Part shown: positions 1-6,143 of the stretch, in pieces
Layout: each line of letters starts with the position of its first letter
How positions within the stretch are numbered: the first letter of the stretch is position 1
NCBI GenBank assembly: GCA_007695355.1
Contig: REDX01000254.1
Location: 1-47,036, forward strand
Direction: 5' to 3'
DNA: 47,036 bases
DNA from: Planctomycetota bacterium
GTDB taxonomy: Bacteria; Planctomycetota; UBA11346
Translations under genes and position numbers: made by a program
Notes under the pieces: model-generated
Seen by the model: the letters and a program-made list of their open reading frames with translations, nothing else
What the model was told of the DNA's origin: nothing
Databases searched by the model: none

Positions 1-294
1 ATCACACGGCGCGGGGCACTGTGCTGCCTCTTCGTCTTGTGGGGCATACGCTGTGCTCTTGTCGTTTGCGCCCTCTCTGCGGCGGAATGCGTAACCATTG
101 CACTGCCAGCCGGGTTCATGTGAAAGGATTTCGGCAAGCATCCTTCCAGCCTCCCGCTGCGCGGGAATGGACGGTGAATCTAGGCAATGGACAGCGGCAT
201 CCATTGCGGTGAGCGCTGTGCCACCGTTCCAGCCTTGAACGAGTGCGCGGACGCTGGAGGTTGCATTTTCTTCGTGGGGTGCTAGTTTACTCAT
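1..294 (-). CDS. Hypothetical element protein, truncated by window edge
   Basis: An open frame starts at ATG 294 (MSKLAPHEENATSSVRAL...) and runs to base 1 without a stop, so at least 98 residues are present and the C-terminus lies outside the window. The ORF track omits it because no stop is seen. The motif AGGA lies about 8 nt upstream of the ATG and can serve as ribosome binding site. The product is acidic to neutral, with no membrane segment or domain I recognise. It follows three small overlapping genes read from the promoter near 1000 and is probably part of the same element transcript, although a hairpin lies between it and the 51-aa gene. Function unknown. Confidence 0.6.
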   Translation of the reverse strand, partial: MSKLAPHEENATSSVRALVQGWNGGTALTAMDAAVHCLDSPSIPAQREAGRMLAEILSHEPGWQCNGYAFRRREGANDKSTAYAPQDEEAAQCPAPCD

Positions 295-340
295 GTCGTT
301 TGTCCTGATCTGCGCCGTGGTGGGCGCGGTTGATTGTGAG

Positions 341-368
341 AGCCCTAGTCGCTGTCCCGGCTAGGGCT
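341..368 (+). terminator. Hairpin with T-tract, rho-independent-like on plus strand
   Basis: AGCCCTAG (341-348) pairs perfectly with CTAGGGCT (361-368) across a 12-nt loop, and five T residues (368-372) follow on the plus strand. The left arm contains the stop codon of the minus-strand 51-aa gene. On the minus strand there is no T-tract, so that transcript may only be slowed or processed here. No convincing plus-strand gene ends just before it, so what it terminates is uncertain. Confidence 0.45.
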
Positions 369-500
369 TTTTCGTGTCTTGCGGTCATCCCACCAGCCGC
401 CGGCATCGTCCTTGGATTGCTTGGGCGGTGCTTCGTGGGTTCTATCGAGTAACCATTTAAGCTTTTCAGCCCTGGCCTCACGCTTTTGGCGGGATCTCAT
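345..500 (-). CDS. Small highly charged element protein, 51 aa
   Basis: Too short for the ORF track in this frame. It starts at ATG 500, inside the ATGA that also ends the upstream 98-aa gene, and stops at TAG 347-345. The translation begins MRSRQKREARAEKLKWLL and continues with lysine, arginine, aspartate and two adjacent tryptophans (GGWWDD). The stop-start overlap and the tight chain of neighbours support real translation by coupling. The composition resembles small phage or integrative-element accessory proteins, but I recognise no family. The stop codon lies within the hairpin at 341-368. Confidence 0.6.
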   Translation of the reverse strand: MRSRQKREARAEKLKWLLDRTHEAPPKQSKDDAGGWWDDRKTRKSPSRDSD

Positions 501-793
501 GCCGCCCCCTTGGCCCATGCGAGAACATCGGCACGGCGTACGAGGTAATTGTGGTGGCCGCCCCTGCCCTTGTCGCGGACCACTGCCGGCAATTCACCAT
601 CGCGCAATGCCTTGGTAAGCCGTTCATTGCTAACCTTGGCTAGGGCTCGTGCCTGCGACTTGGAAAGCAAGTCCTCGTCTGCGGTGGCCTGGGTGCGTTG
701 CTCGTTTATGAACTTATTGAGAGCATCACAGACGGCACCTTGAACAAGCTCTTGCAGCTGGGTGCTGGTTAAGGTGACTACTTGCACGTTCAT
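497..793 (-). CDS. Excisionase/MerR-type helix-turn-helix protein, 98 aa
   Basis: The N-terminal half is helical (VVTLTSTQLQELVQGAV...). The C-terminal half, about residues 42-98, reads as a winged HTH_17-type domain: LLSKSQARALAKVSNERLTKAL, then a basic wing with RDKGRGGHHNYLVRRADVLAW. This pattern (select-helix, xxDGELPAVxR, wing, RxxDVLAW) is typical of excisionase-like DNA-binding proteins of phages and integrative elements. Its start overlaps the stop of the 53-aa gene upstream (ATGA), and its stop overlaps the start of the 51-aa gene downstream (ATGA). A role as recombination directionality factor or repressor is inferred from family and context. Which targets it binds cannot be seen. 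Confidence 0.7.
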   Translation of the reverse strand: MNVQVVTLTSTQLQELVQGAVCDALNKFINEQRTQATADEDLLSKSQARALAKVSNERLTKALRDGELPAVVRDKGRGGHHNYLVRRADVLAWAKGAA

Positions 794-951
794 GGCTGGG
801 CACCTTCGGCCCTAGCGCGCACAGCGTCAGCACAGACGAGCCAAGGCGCGCCGGGATGCGGCCGCCATGCCGGCAGCTTACCGCGCAAGATCAACTGATT
901 CATGCGCTGGCGTGAGATTTGAAGGTAGAGAGCGGCCTGGGTGGCGCTCAT
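790..951 (-). CDS. Minimal HTH (excisionase-like) protein, 53 aa
   Basis: Missing from the ORF track. It starts at ATG 951 and stops at TGA 792-790, overlapping the next start in ATGA. The protein is essentially one helix-turn-helix: SATQAALYLQISRQRMNQL, then LRGKLPAWRPHPGAPWLV and ADAVRARA. This is the compact HTH_17 layout of Xis/AlpA-like regulators. No Shine-Dalgarno precedes ATG 951. Instead a nine-C tract and the stop of a seven-codon upstream frame abut it (TAATG), so initiation may depend on coupling, or the gene may really begin at ATG 974 if the C tract has ten bases. Likely an element-borne excision or transcription regulator. Confidence 0.65.
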   Translation of the reverse strand: MSATQAALYLQISRQRMNQLILRGKLPAWRPHPGAPWLVCADAVRARAEGAQP

Positions 952-974
952 TAGGGGGGGGGTGTTAGTTCCAT
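951..974 (-). other. Putative leaderless upstream ORF over a C9 tract (MELTPPP)
   Basis: ATG 974 lies exactly where transcription should start from the promoter at 981-1008 (seventh base after the -10). The frame is ATG GAA CTA ACA followed by three CCC codons and TAA, and the TAA overlaps the ATG of the 53-aa HTH gene. One extra C in the homopolymer would put this ATG in frame with the HTH gene. This is a sequence-level inference; no expression evidence is available. Confidence 0.4.
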
Positions 975-980
975 GCCCGT

Positions 981-1008
981 AGTATATCAGCTACTAGGGG
1001 CCTGTCAA
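981..1008 (-). promoter_or_regulatory. Strong sigma-70-type promoter for the element operon
   Basis: On the minus strand TTGACA (1008-1003) is followed by a 16-bp spacer and TATACT (986-981). The -35 matches consensus fully and the -10 at five of six positions. The predicted start is near 974, the first base of an ATG. It drives the small-gene chain at 951 to 1. A 12-bp palindrome just upstream is a possible operator. Confidence 0.75.
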
Positions 1009-1019
1009 CCTAATTATCC

Positions 1020-1031
1020 ATTGCATGCAAT
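1020..1031. promoter_or_regulatory. 12-bp perfect palindrome, possible operator
   Basis: ATTGCATGCAAT is a perfect palindrome lying 12 bp upstream of the -35 box of the element promoter. The half-sites ATGCAA and TTGCAT recur at 1154-1159 and 1172-1177. This placement suits a repressor or excisionase-type binding site. The assignment rests on position and symmetry only. Confidence 0.35.
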
Positions 1032-1191
1032 CGGCAATCGTCATCTGGCAATATCGGTGTATCACTCGCCTATGGAAAGGGGCCACCAGTAAGGGCAGAT
1101 TGATTCAGATGCTCATCGGGATACACGCGGCCCATAATAGCGCGGCCAGCGCAATGCAACCACTAGACCTATTGCATCGCCGGACTTGGCC

Positions 1192-2568
1192 CTAGCCGGT
1201 AGCGGTCTGCCCTTGTGCTGGTGGGGTGCTGGTCAGATACAGGAGGGGGGCCTCAGCGTCGAATTGTGGCCAGCCCTCGGCCCTAACGTCATCCGTATAA
1301 ATCCAGCTGTCAGCGGCATAGGTGCGAAATGTCCGGTTGTCGGACCAGCCGCCCATGGCCATTACCGCCGGCTCATACCCTCGCAATGCCGTTGCAAGAC
1401 TGGCAAATGAATGGCGCAGGGCATGCAGCGGCCAGTAAACAGGGTCAACGCCATGGCGCTTGACGAAGGCGCGGAACTTTACGCTGCGGTCGCTCTTATT
1501 GAGCCCTCGTATAGACGGAGAAAACACGCTATCACCATCCTGGCGAGGGTTTGCCAGGAGCGCGGCCACAAGGTCGGGGCACAGCTTTATATAGCGTTCG
1601 CGCTGGGTCTTGTTCCCTGGGTGGTTTAGAGCTAACTGGACGGTCCGTTTACCGAGGTCTATGTGTCTCCAACGTAAATGTTGCACTTCCTCGGCTCGCA
1701 TGCCGGTACATAGGCCGATTAGGGCAAACAGTCGCCACTCATCGCGCCCCTTACAACCCATCTTCAGCCGGTGGCTTACCGTGGATTCAGCGACACCTAG
1801 TGCCTGCGCGGCAAGTTTCTGGTTGCCTCCGTGGGCATCGACAGCGGCCAGGGTGCGGCGGTAAGCGCCGTCATCCATCCATGCGGCATCATCTCCAACC
1901 ATGCGACGAATCTCAGGCAGGGTATATGCGCGCCTTTGGGCGGTGCTGTGCCCGTCATCACTGGCGACCTTGTGCCCCTTATTGCGCCGCTTCTTCCAGC
2001 GCGCCAGGGGGTCAAAGCTAATCCACTGTAGGTCCAAGGCCAATTCAGCCAGGGCGCGGAACAGTACACGCATAGCGTGCTTGGTCTTAGGGCTGGCCGG
2101 TTTGCCATCGGGGCGGGTATGGTTGGCAATGGCATTGCCCAGCTTAACGCTAAATGCAGGGTCGCTCATATCCTCGACGCCGTGTTTCTTGGCGAACGCG
2201 GCCAGCCTGTTGAGCTGCTCGCGGTAGACGGGATTAATGGGGACGCCCTCTTGGCTGGTTGCTCGCTCATCCAGATAGGCGGCCAGGGCATTGGGGACCG
2301 TGGGCGCTTGCAGTTCCCAAGGTATCGACGCCTCGTGCTCCTGCTTAGCAATGAAGGCGCGGCAAGCCTCATCAGCGGCGGCCTTGGATGCGTGGCAACC
2401 TGCCGAATGCGTCCTCCTGCCGTCTGGCCCCTTCTCAATGACTTGGGCGCGGTATCGGCTCCGTTCGGGGCAGCATTGGGTGGCTGGCAGGGTGCGAGCT
2501 CGCCCGGTGGTTTTGCTCTTTTGAACATCGCGCCAGCGGTCGCTCACGGTGCAGGTGTATGCGGTCAT
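1192..2568 (-). CDS. Tyrosine recombinase / integrase with internal HTH
   Basis: A site-specific recombinase of 458 aa that would integrate and excise the element at the adjacent tRNA. The catalytic domain shows the phage integrase residues: R291 in CTGMRAEEVQHLRW, a lysine near 320, H382-x-x-R385 in LHALRHSFASLA, W408 in GGWSDN where many relatives have histidine, and the nucleophile Y417 in FRTYAAD. Residues about 90-190 are the SAM-like core-binding domain. Unusually, residues about 238-270 (GGNQKLAAQALGVAESTVSH) form a Fis-like helix-turn-helix just before the first catalytic arginine. The start is supported by AGGGGG seven bases upstream of ATG 2568 and by the promoter at 2592-2618. Confidence 0.92.
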   Translation of the reverse strand: MTAYTCTVSDRWRDVQKSKTTGRARTLPATQCCPERSRYRAQVIEKGPDGRRTHSAGCHASKAAADEACRAFIAKQEHEASIPWELQAPTVPNALAAYLDERATSQEGVPINPVYREQLNRLAAFAKKHGVEDMSDPAFSVKLGNAIANHTRPDGKPASPKTKHAMRVLFRALAELALDLQWISFDPLARWKKRRNKGHKVASDDGHSTAQRRAYTLPEIRRMVGDDAAWMDDGAYRRTLAAVDAHGGNQKLAAQALGVAESTVSHRLKMGCKGRDEWRLFALIGLCTGMRAEEVQHLRWRHIDLGKRTVQLALNHPGNKTQRERYIKLCPDLVAALLANPRQDGDSVFSPSIRGLNKSDRSVKFRAFVKRHGVDPVYWPLHALRHSFASLATALRGYEPAVMAMGGWSDNRTFRTYAADSWIYTDDVRAEGWPQFDAEAPLLYLTSTPPAQGQTATG

Positions 2569-2591
2569 GGATGCCCCCTTTAATTCGATGA

Positions 2592-2618
2592 ATTATAAAC
2601 AGAATGCATTTCGTGCAA
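2592..2618 (-). promoter_or_regulatory. Promoter of the integrase gene
   Basis: On the minus strand a perfect TATAAT (2597-2592) is preceded, after 15 bp, by TTGCAC (2618-2613). The short spacer suggests a regulated promoter. The -35 lies inside one of three GTGCAACA repeats, so a protein bound there would block it. Transcription would start near 2585, leaving a short leader with the AGGGGG ribosome binding site. Confidence 0.5.
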
Positions 2619-2640
2619 CAGTTGTGCAACACGTGCAACA
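2613..2640. repeat. Three direct copies of GTGCAACA
   Basis: GTGCAACA occurs at 2613-2620, 2624-2631 and 2633-2640, between the integrase promoter and the tRNA attachment site. Short iterated sites in this position are typical of integrase arm-type sites or of an operator for the integrase gene. One copy covers the -35 box. Which protein binds is unknown. Confidence 0.55.
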
Positions 2641-2710
2641 GTTCTTAGCCATTCTTAAGGGGTTCTAGCAATTGTAAGTCCTTGATATAACGTACTCTAA
2701 CATTCCACGC

Positions 2711-2760
2711 AACAGATTTTGGTTCTGTTAGTATAGGTTCGAATCCTATTGGGGTAACCA
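2711..2760 (+). pseudogene. 3' half of tRNA-Gln(UUG), probable attachment site
   Basis: The anticodon arm AACAGA-TTTTGGT-TCTGTT carries anticodon TTG. It is followed by a short variable loop, a T-arm ATAGG-TTCGAAT-CCTAT, the acceptor 3' strand TGGGGTA, the discriminator A and encoded CCA. Upstream there is no D-arm and no acceptor 5' strand complementary to TGGGGTA, so only the 3' half is present. A displaced tRNA 3' end beside a tyrosine integrase gene is the hallmark of tRNA-targeted integration. The restored tRNA should lie at the far end of the element, left of the window. Confidence 0.75.
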
Positions 2761-2881
2761 CGCCAAAACCCCCGTCAGCCCAAAGCCGCTGACGGGGGTT
2801 TTGTCATGTTTACCCCGGGAGGATAACGCGCCTGTGTCCGGCCTTGCTCCTCGGCGCTGCGCGCCTTGCGGGGCTGCGCCC
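2736..2881. repeat. Direct repeat copy A (tRNA 3' end + terminator + flank)
   Basis: This ~146-bp block contains the tRNA T-arm and acceptor end, the terminator hairpin and the following GC-rich flank ending GCGGGGCTGCGCCC. It recurs with mutations exactly 204 bp downstream at 2940-3085. This copy keeps a perfect T-arm and a perfect hairpin, so it is the less decayed of the two. Confidence 0.8.
2765..2802. terminator. Bidirectional rho-independent terminator after tRNA end
   Basis: AAAACCCCCGTCAGC (2765-2779) pairs perfectly with GCTGACGGGGGTTTT (2788-2802) around an 8-nt loop. The 15-bp stem has A/T runs at its base on both strands, so it can stop transcription in both directions. It was presumably the original terminator of the tRNA-Gln gene. 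Confidence 0.8.
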
Positions 2882-2939
2882 GGTTACGCCGGCGCAAGCC
2901 CTCTTTTACCGTGAGGGGGGGCTTGCTTGCTCTGGCTCA

Positions 2940-3085
2940 GGTTCTCATCCTATTGGGGTCACAGGCCAAAACCCTGGGTCAGCCCAAAGCCGCTGACGGG
3001 GGTTTTGTCATGTTTAGCCCGGGAGGATACGATGCTTGTGTCCTCGCTTGCTCCTCGGCGCTGCGCGCCTTGCGGGGCTGCGCCC
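2940..3085. repeat. Direct repeat copy B, decayed tRNA-end duplicate
   Basis: This stretch repeats copy A at an offset of 204 bp. GGTTCTCATCCTATTGGGGTCACA corresponds to the tRNA end GGTTCGAATCCTATTGGGGTAACCA, then comes the hairpin, now imperfect on its left arm (CCCTGGGTCAGC), then the same GC-rich flank. No anticodon arm precedes it. It is best read as a fossil tandem duplication or the trace of an earlier integration at the same tRNA. Beyond it, 3094-3113 is a 9-bp perfect hairpin (GGTGGGACT/AGTCCCACC). I see no gene anywhere in 2761-3200. Confidence 0.75.
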
Positions 3086-3177
3086 ACACGGAGGGTGGGA
3101 CTTGAGTCCCACCAGTTCGCCCACGCAGGGATATCACCATCGAGGCGCCGCAAGGCTTGGCAGCTGGTTCTGAGGAT

Positions 3178-3190
3178 GGGACGGCGTCCC
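3178..3190 (-). terminator. Short hairpin beyond desaturase stop
   Basis: GGGAC-GGC-GTCCC forms a 5-bp stem 11 bp past the desaturase stop codon. There is no T-tract on the minus strand, so termination is uncertain. The stronger bidirectional hairpin at 2765-2802 could also end this transcript. Confidence 0.25.
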
Positions 3191-3200
3191 TCGGCCCTGG

Positions 3201-4361
3201 CTAGCTGAGGGGTTCGGCCTGGCTGAGGTCGGGGGCCCGGCTATTTGGCTGGGTAGCCGGAGCGGCTATGGCTGCTTGGTTGCGGTTATATTCGCGGATG
3301 CTGATGAGGCGGCCGAGATCCGGATCCCACAGCTGCAGGCGCAGGCAGCGGTTAATGGCACTAAGGCTTAATTTCACCTGCACCGGTTGCTGTAGGGCGG
3401 GCACTGCTGCCATGACTTCGGGCAGGCGGTAGAAGGGGATGCGGTCATTAATGTGGTGAATATGGTGGTAGCCGATATTGCCCAAGAGCCAGTGCTGCCA
3501 GCGGGGCAGATCGAGGTAGGTGGATGAGCGCAGGGCGGCGTGGCCGTATTTCCAGTCGCCGGGCATGCGGAAATCCAGGCCCGGGGCATTGTGCTGGACG
3601 AAAAAGAGGATGGTGCCCAGGATGGTGGCGATCCAGATGGGGAGAATAAGCGCCCACCAGGCGGTTGCCCAGCCGAGAAGCATGCCACAGGCGATCACGG
3701 CTCCGACTTGGGCGATGGGCCAGAGGAGGGCCCAGGGCCTTTTCCCGGCGGCCATGGCAACCGGGAGTATAAAGAAGGGGATCCAGCCCAAAATCATCCC
3801 CGTCCATGAGCGAACGGCGCGATAGGCAAAGCGTACTAGGCCGCCGCGCTGCTCCCACTCGGTGGTGGAATAGAGCGGTACTTGGCCGTCGATATCGTCA
3901 TTGTCCAGCTGGCAATTGCGGCGGTGATGATCTTGGTGGCGATCGCGCCATACCGATGGCGGGTAAATATAATAGATGCTGAAGGGCAGCAGAAGCCAGC
4001 GCCCAAGGCGACTATGGCGGAAAAGGGCGCGATGCTCGATGTCATGGACAAAAATGAAAACCCGCACGAGGAAGACGGAGAGGGTGCAGGCCAGGGCGAT
4101 GGCGAGCCACCAAGGTGGACTCAGCAGCAGGCTGATTTGAAGGGCCACGGTAATGGCGAGGGTGGGCAGCACCGCCAGCCAACCACGGCCGGGTTGTTCA
4201 CTGGCGAAACGGGCGACTTCACGGGCGAGGTGGACGAATTCACCGCTGACGACATCGGTAGCGGGCTGGGCGGCCTCGGCAGAACCCACATCCGCGGGTG
4301 TTGCGCTGAGGACGGCAGGAGCGGAGTCGATGGGAGACTCCAGTTCACTAACGGTGGGCAT
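3201..4361 (-). CDS. Fatty acid desaturase, membrane di-iron type
   Basis: An integral-membrane oxygenase that introduces double bonds into acyl lipids. In track numbering, three histidine boxes are visible: HDIEH at about 107, HQDHH at about 143 and HHIHH at about 300, the eight-histidine di-iron pattern of the DesA/omega-6 desaturase family. Hydrophobic stretches at about 65-105, 190-205 and 215-258 fit the usual paired membrane hairpins. The track start is TTG 4364, and the adjacent ATG at 4361 is preferred. No clear Shine-Dalgarno precedes either. The N-terminal 45 residues are low-complexity and Ala/Ser-rich. It is transcribed alone, downstream of the histidine-kinase operon with a 116-bp gap. 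The substrate and position of the double bond cannot be told. Confidence 0.88.
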   Translation of the reverse strand: MPTVSELESPIDSAPAVLSATPADVGSAEAAQPATDVVSGEFVHLAREVARFASEQPGRGWLAVLPTLAITVALQISLLLSPPWWLAIALACTLSVFLVRVFIFVHDIEHRALFRHSRLGRWLLLPFSIYYIYPPSVWRDRHQDHHRRNCQLDNDDIDGQVPLYSTTEWEQRGGLVRFAYRAVRSWTGMILGWIPFFILPVAMAAGKRPWALLWPIAQVGAVIACGMLLGWATAWWALILPIWIATILGTILFFVQHNAPGLDFRMPGDWKYGHAALRSSTYLDLPRWQHWLLGNIGYHHIHHINDRIPFYRLPEVMAAVPALQQPVQVKLSLSAINRCLRLQLWDPDLGRLISIREYNRNQAAIAAPATQPNSRAPDLSQAEPLS

Positions 4362-4480
4362 CAAAGAAACCGATCTGCTGGTCAGGCATGAAGGGGGGAC
4401 TCATTTATGTCTAGGAAGGTACCGGACGAGAAAGAAAATCCATGCCTAATGCCCCGTAGCCACCAATTGGGCAGGAGGGG

Positions 4481-5764
4481 CTAGCGCTGGGCAGGGGCTT
4501 CACCCTTGGGCCTAAGGCCGGGCAGGAGGACGGTAAAGCGGGCGCCGCCAAGTTGCGGGCAGCGATCAATACTGAGGCTGCCTTCATGGAGGTTGACAAT
4601 CGAGTGAACGATGGCCAGGCCGAGGCCGGTACCGTGGTCTTTGGTGGTGAAAAAGGGCGTAAAGATTTCTTTGCGCAGACTTTCGTCTACTCCCGGCCCG
4701 GAATCGCTAATGCTGATAGAGGCCTGCTGTTGGGGGCCGTCTTCAAGCCGGACTAAAACCCGTGGTTGCGGGCTGTCGGCAGCAGCATGCAGGGCATTTT
4801 GTATCAAATTGATCAGGGCTTGGCGGATTTGGCTGCCGTCGAGGCAGCAGGTTCTGCCCTGCCATTGCGTGGTGATTTCGCAGGTCACTTGGCCGCGTAC
4901 GGCTTGAATCCGGTTGCGTTCCTCGGCGTGCTCATGCTCGCCCAGTTGCAATTCACTGTGTACCAACTCAATCACCGAATTGAGGAGTTCATCGAGGGGT
5001 ATCGGCCGCGGCTGGGGCGAACGCTGTTGGGTGAACTGGAGGAGGCTGGTGACGGTGTGATTAAGGTCGCGCACCCCTTCGACAATGGCGCGGGCATGAC
5101 GGGCGCTGCGACTTTCGCTGGGGAGGTCGCGGGCCAGCAGGGAGGCAAAGCCTTCAATCCCATTAAGTGGGTTGCGGATTTCGTGGGCGACGCCGGCGGC
5201 CATCTCGCCAAGGGAGCGCAGGCGCTCGCCACGATTGACGGTTTCCTGTAGGCGCCGCACATCGGTGACGTCGTCAAGGACTTCAACCGCACCGACAATG
5301 GAGCCACCAGGGCCAACGATGTGGGCGGTGACAACTTCGAAAATCCTTTGGCCGCCATGGGGATCGGGCAGCCGACGCTCGGCGTGCACGGCTTCCGTGC
5401 CGCCGCTAAGCAGTTCATGGATCCGGGTATCGGGAAAGAGATCGCGAAGCAGGCTGCCCTCCAGGGCGCATTGAAGGCCGACGCACATGCGTCGGGCGGC
5501 GGGATTGGCGGTGGTAATGCGGCCCTCTGGGTCAACCGCTATCACTCCGGTGGGAACCGAGGATAGCACCAGCTCCAAATATTGGCTGAGGGAGTTGAGT
5601 TCGTGAACCTTGATTGCCAATTGTTGGTTGGCGCGGGATAATTCACTTTGTTTGACGGTAAGCACTTCTTCCAGGCGCCGTGCCCGGGCCTCAAGTGCTC
5701 GCACGGTCTCATCGAAGAGGCGCAGGGCGGATTCGAAATCGGGGGTTCCCTGGGCCTCAGCCAT
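4481..5764 (-). CDS. PAS-domain sensor histidine kinase, NtrB/FlrB-like
   Basis: A soluble histidine kinase ending the seven-gene operon. In track numbering, residues about 35-75 are coiled coil, about 76-185 a PAS domain (VLSSVPTGVIAVDPEGRITT). The HisKA phospho-acceptor box is GVAHEIRNPLNGIE with H210. The ATPase lobe has the N-box INLIQNALHA, the G1 box SDSGPGV and the F/G2 region FTPFFTTKDHGTGLGLAIV. No membrane segment is present, so it senses a cytoplasmic signal, as NtrB or the flagellar FlrB/FleS kinases do. The track starts at 5812. I prefer ATG 5764, because it overlaps the upstream stop (ATGGCTGA) like the other couplings in this operon. The response regulator at the other end of the operon is the obvious partner, by inference. 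Confidence 0.88.
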   Translation of the reverse strand: MAEAQGTPDFESALRLFDETVRALEARARRLEEVLTVKQSELSRANQQLAIKVHELNSLSQYLELVLSSVPTGVIAVDPEGRITTANPAARRMCVGLQCALEGSLLRDLFPDTRIHELLSGGTEAVHAERRLPDPHGGQRIFEVVTAHIVGPGGSIVGAVEVLDDVTDVRRLQETVNRGERLRSLGEMAAGVAHEIRNPLNGIEGFASLLARDLPSESRSARHARAIVEGVRDLNHTVTSLLQFTQQRSPQPRPIPLDELLNSVIELVHSELQLGEHEHAEERNRIQAVRGQVTCEITTQWQGRTCCLDGSQIRQALINLIQNALHAAADSPQPRVLVRLEDGPQQQASISISDSGPGVDESLRKEIFTPFFTTKDHGTGLGLAIVHSIVNLHEGSLSIDRCPQLGGARFTVLLPGLRPKGEAPAQR

Positions 5765-6143
5765 GGTGATCGATAAAGCGCGGCTGGTGGTTTGGATCAT
5801 CGCCATAAGCATGAATATTGCGCTTGTGGCGCTGTTGGTGCGAGGCCTCGGAAAGGGCTTGGGCCTGGATCCTGGCCATCTGGTTAAGGATGGCTTCGCT
5901 CAATTGCGCGCCGCGTTGCAGGCAGGTTACCACCTCTTGGGCCAGGGCTGGGCTCGCCGTGCTATCGGGGGTGGTTGGCAGCTCTTGGCGCAGGGCCTCG
6001 ATGGCATCGAGTTGCGGTTGTAAGCCCGGGGATTCCGTGAGCTTGGCAAGCATGTCGGGCGCCTGCCCTTGCAATTGTTGTAAGAGCTCTTCGAGGGCGT
6101 TGAGCCAATCCTGCCAAGGTGCAAGTGGTGGCGTCTGCTTCAT
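5757..6143 (-). CDS. Small helical protein, possibly flagellar-chaperone-like
   Basis: A 128-aa protein predicted to be almost entirely helical (LNALEELLQQLQ..., ALAQEVVTCLQRGAQLSEAILNQM). It ends in a basic segment HKRNIHAYGDD. Size, helicity and this tail recall FliT/FlgN-type flagellar export chaperones, but that resemblance is only by eye. Its ATG sits in the ATGA that ends the upstream secreted-protein gene, and its stop overlaps the kinase start. If the FliT-like reading is right, it would strengthen the flagellar link suggested by the FliM-motif protein. Otherwise it is an unrecognised operon component. Confidence 0.5.
   Translation of the reverse strand: MKQTPPLAPWQDWLNALEELLQQLQGQAPDMLAKLTESPGLQPQLDAIEALRQELPTTPDSTASPALAQEVVTCLQRGAQLSEAILNQMARIQAQALSEASHQQRHKRNIHAYGDDPNHQPRFIDHHG

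Noticed and set aside
21-212. Plus-strand track ORF of 63 aa
   Set aside because: It is antisense to the open minus-strand gene at 1-294, which has a ribosome site and operon context.
287-481. Minus-strand track ORF of 64 aa
   Set aside because: It lies in a different frame from the coupled 51-aa gene (345-500), has no ribosome site, and reads like a shadow of that gene and the following leader.
2266-2583. Plus-strand frames over the integrase N-terminus
   Set aside because: Integrase motifs, promoter and ribosome site are all on the minus strand; the plus frames are shadows.
2940-2975. Second functional tRNA gene
   Set aside because: Only the T-arm/acceptor end is recognisable, with changes in the T-loop and no CCA or anticodon arm, so it is a decayed duplicate.
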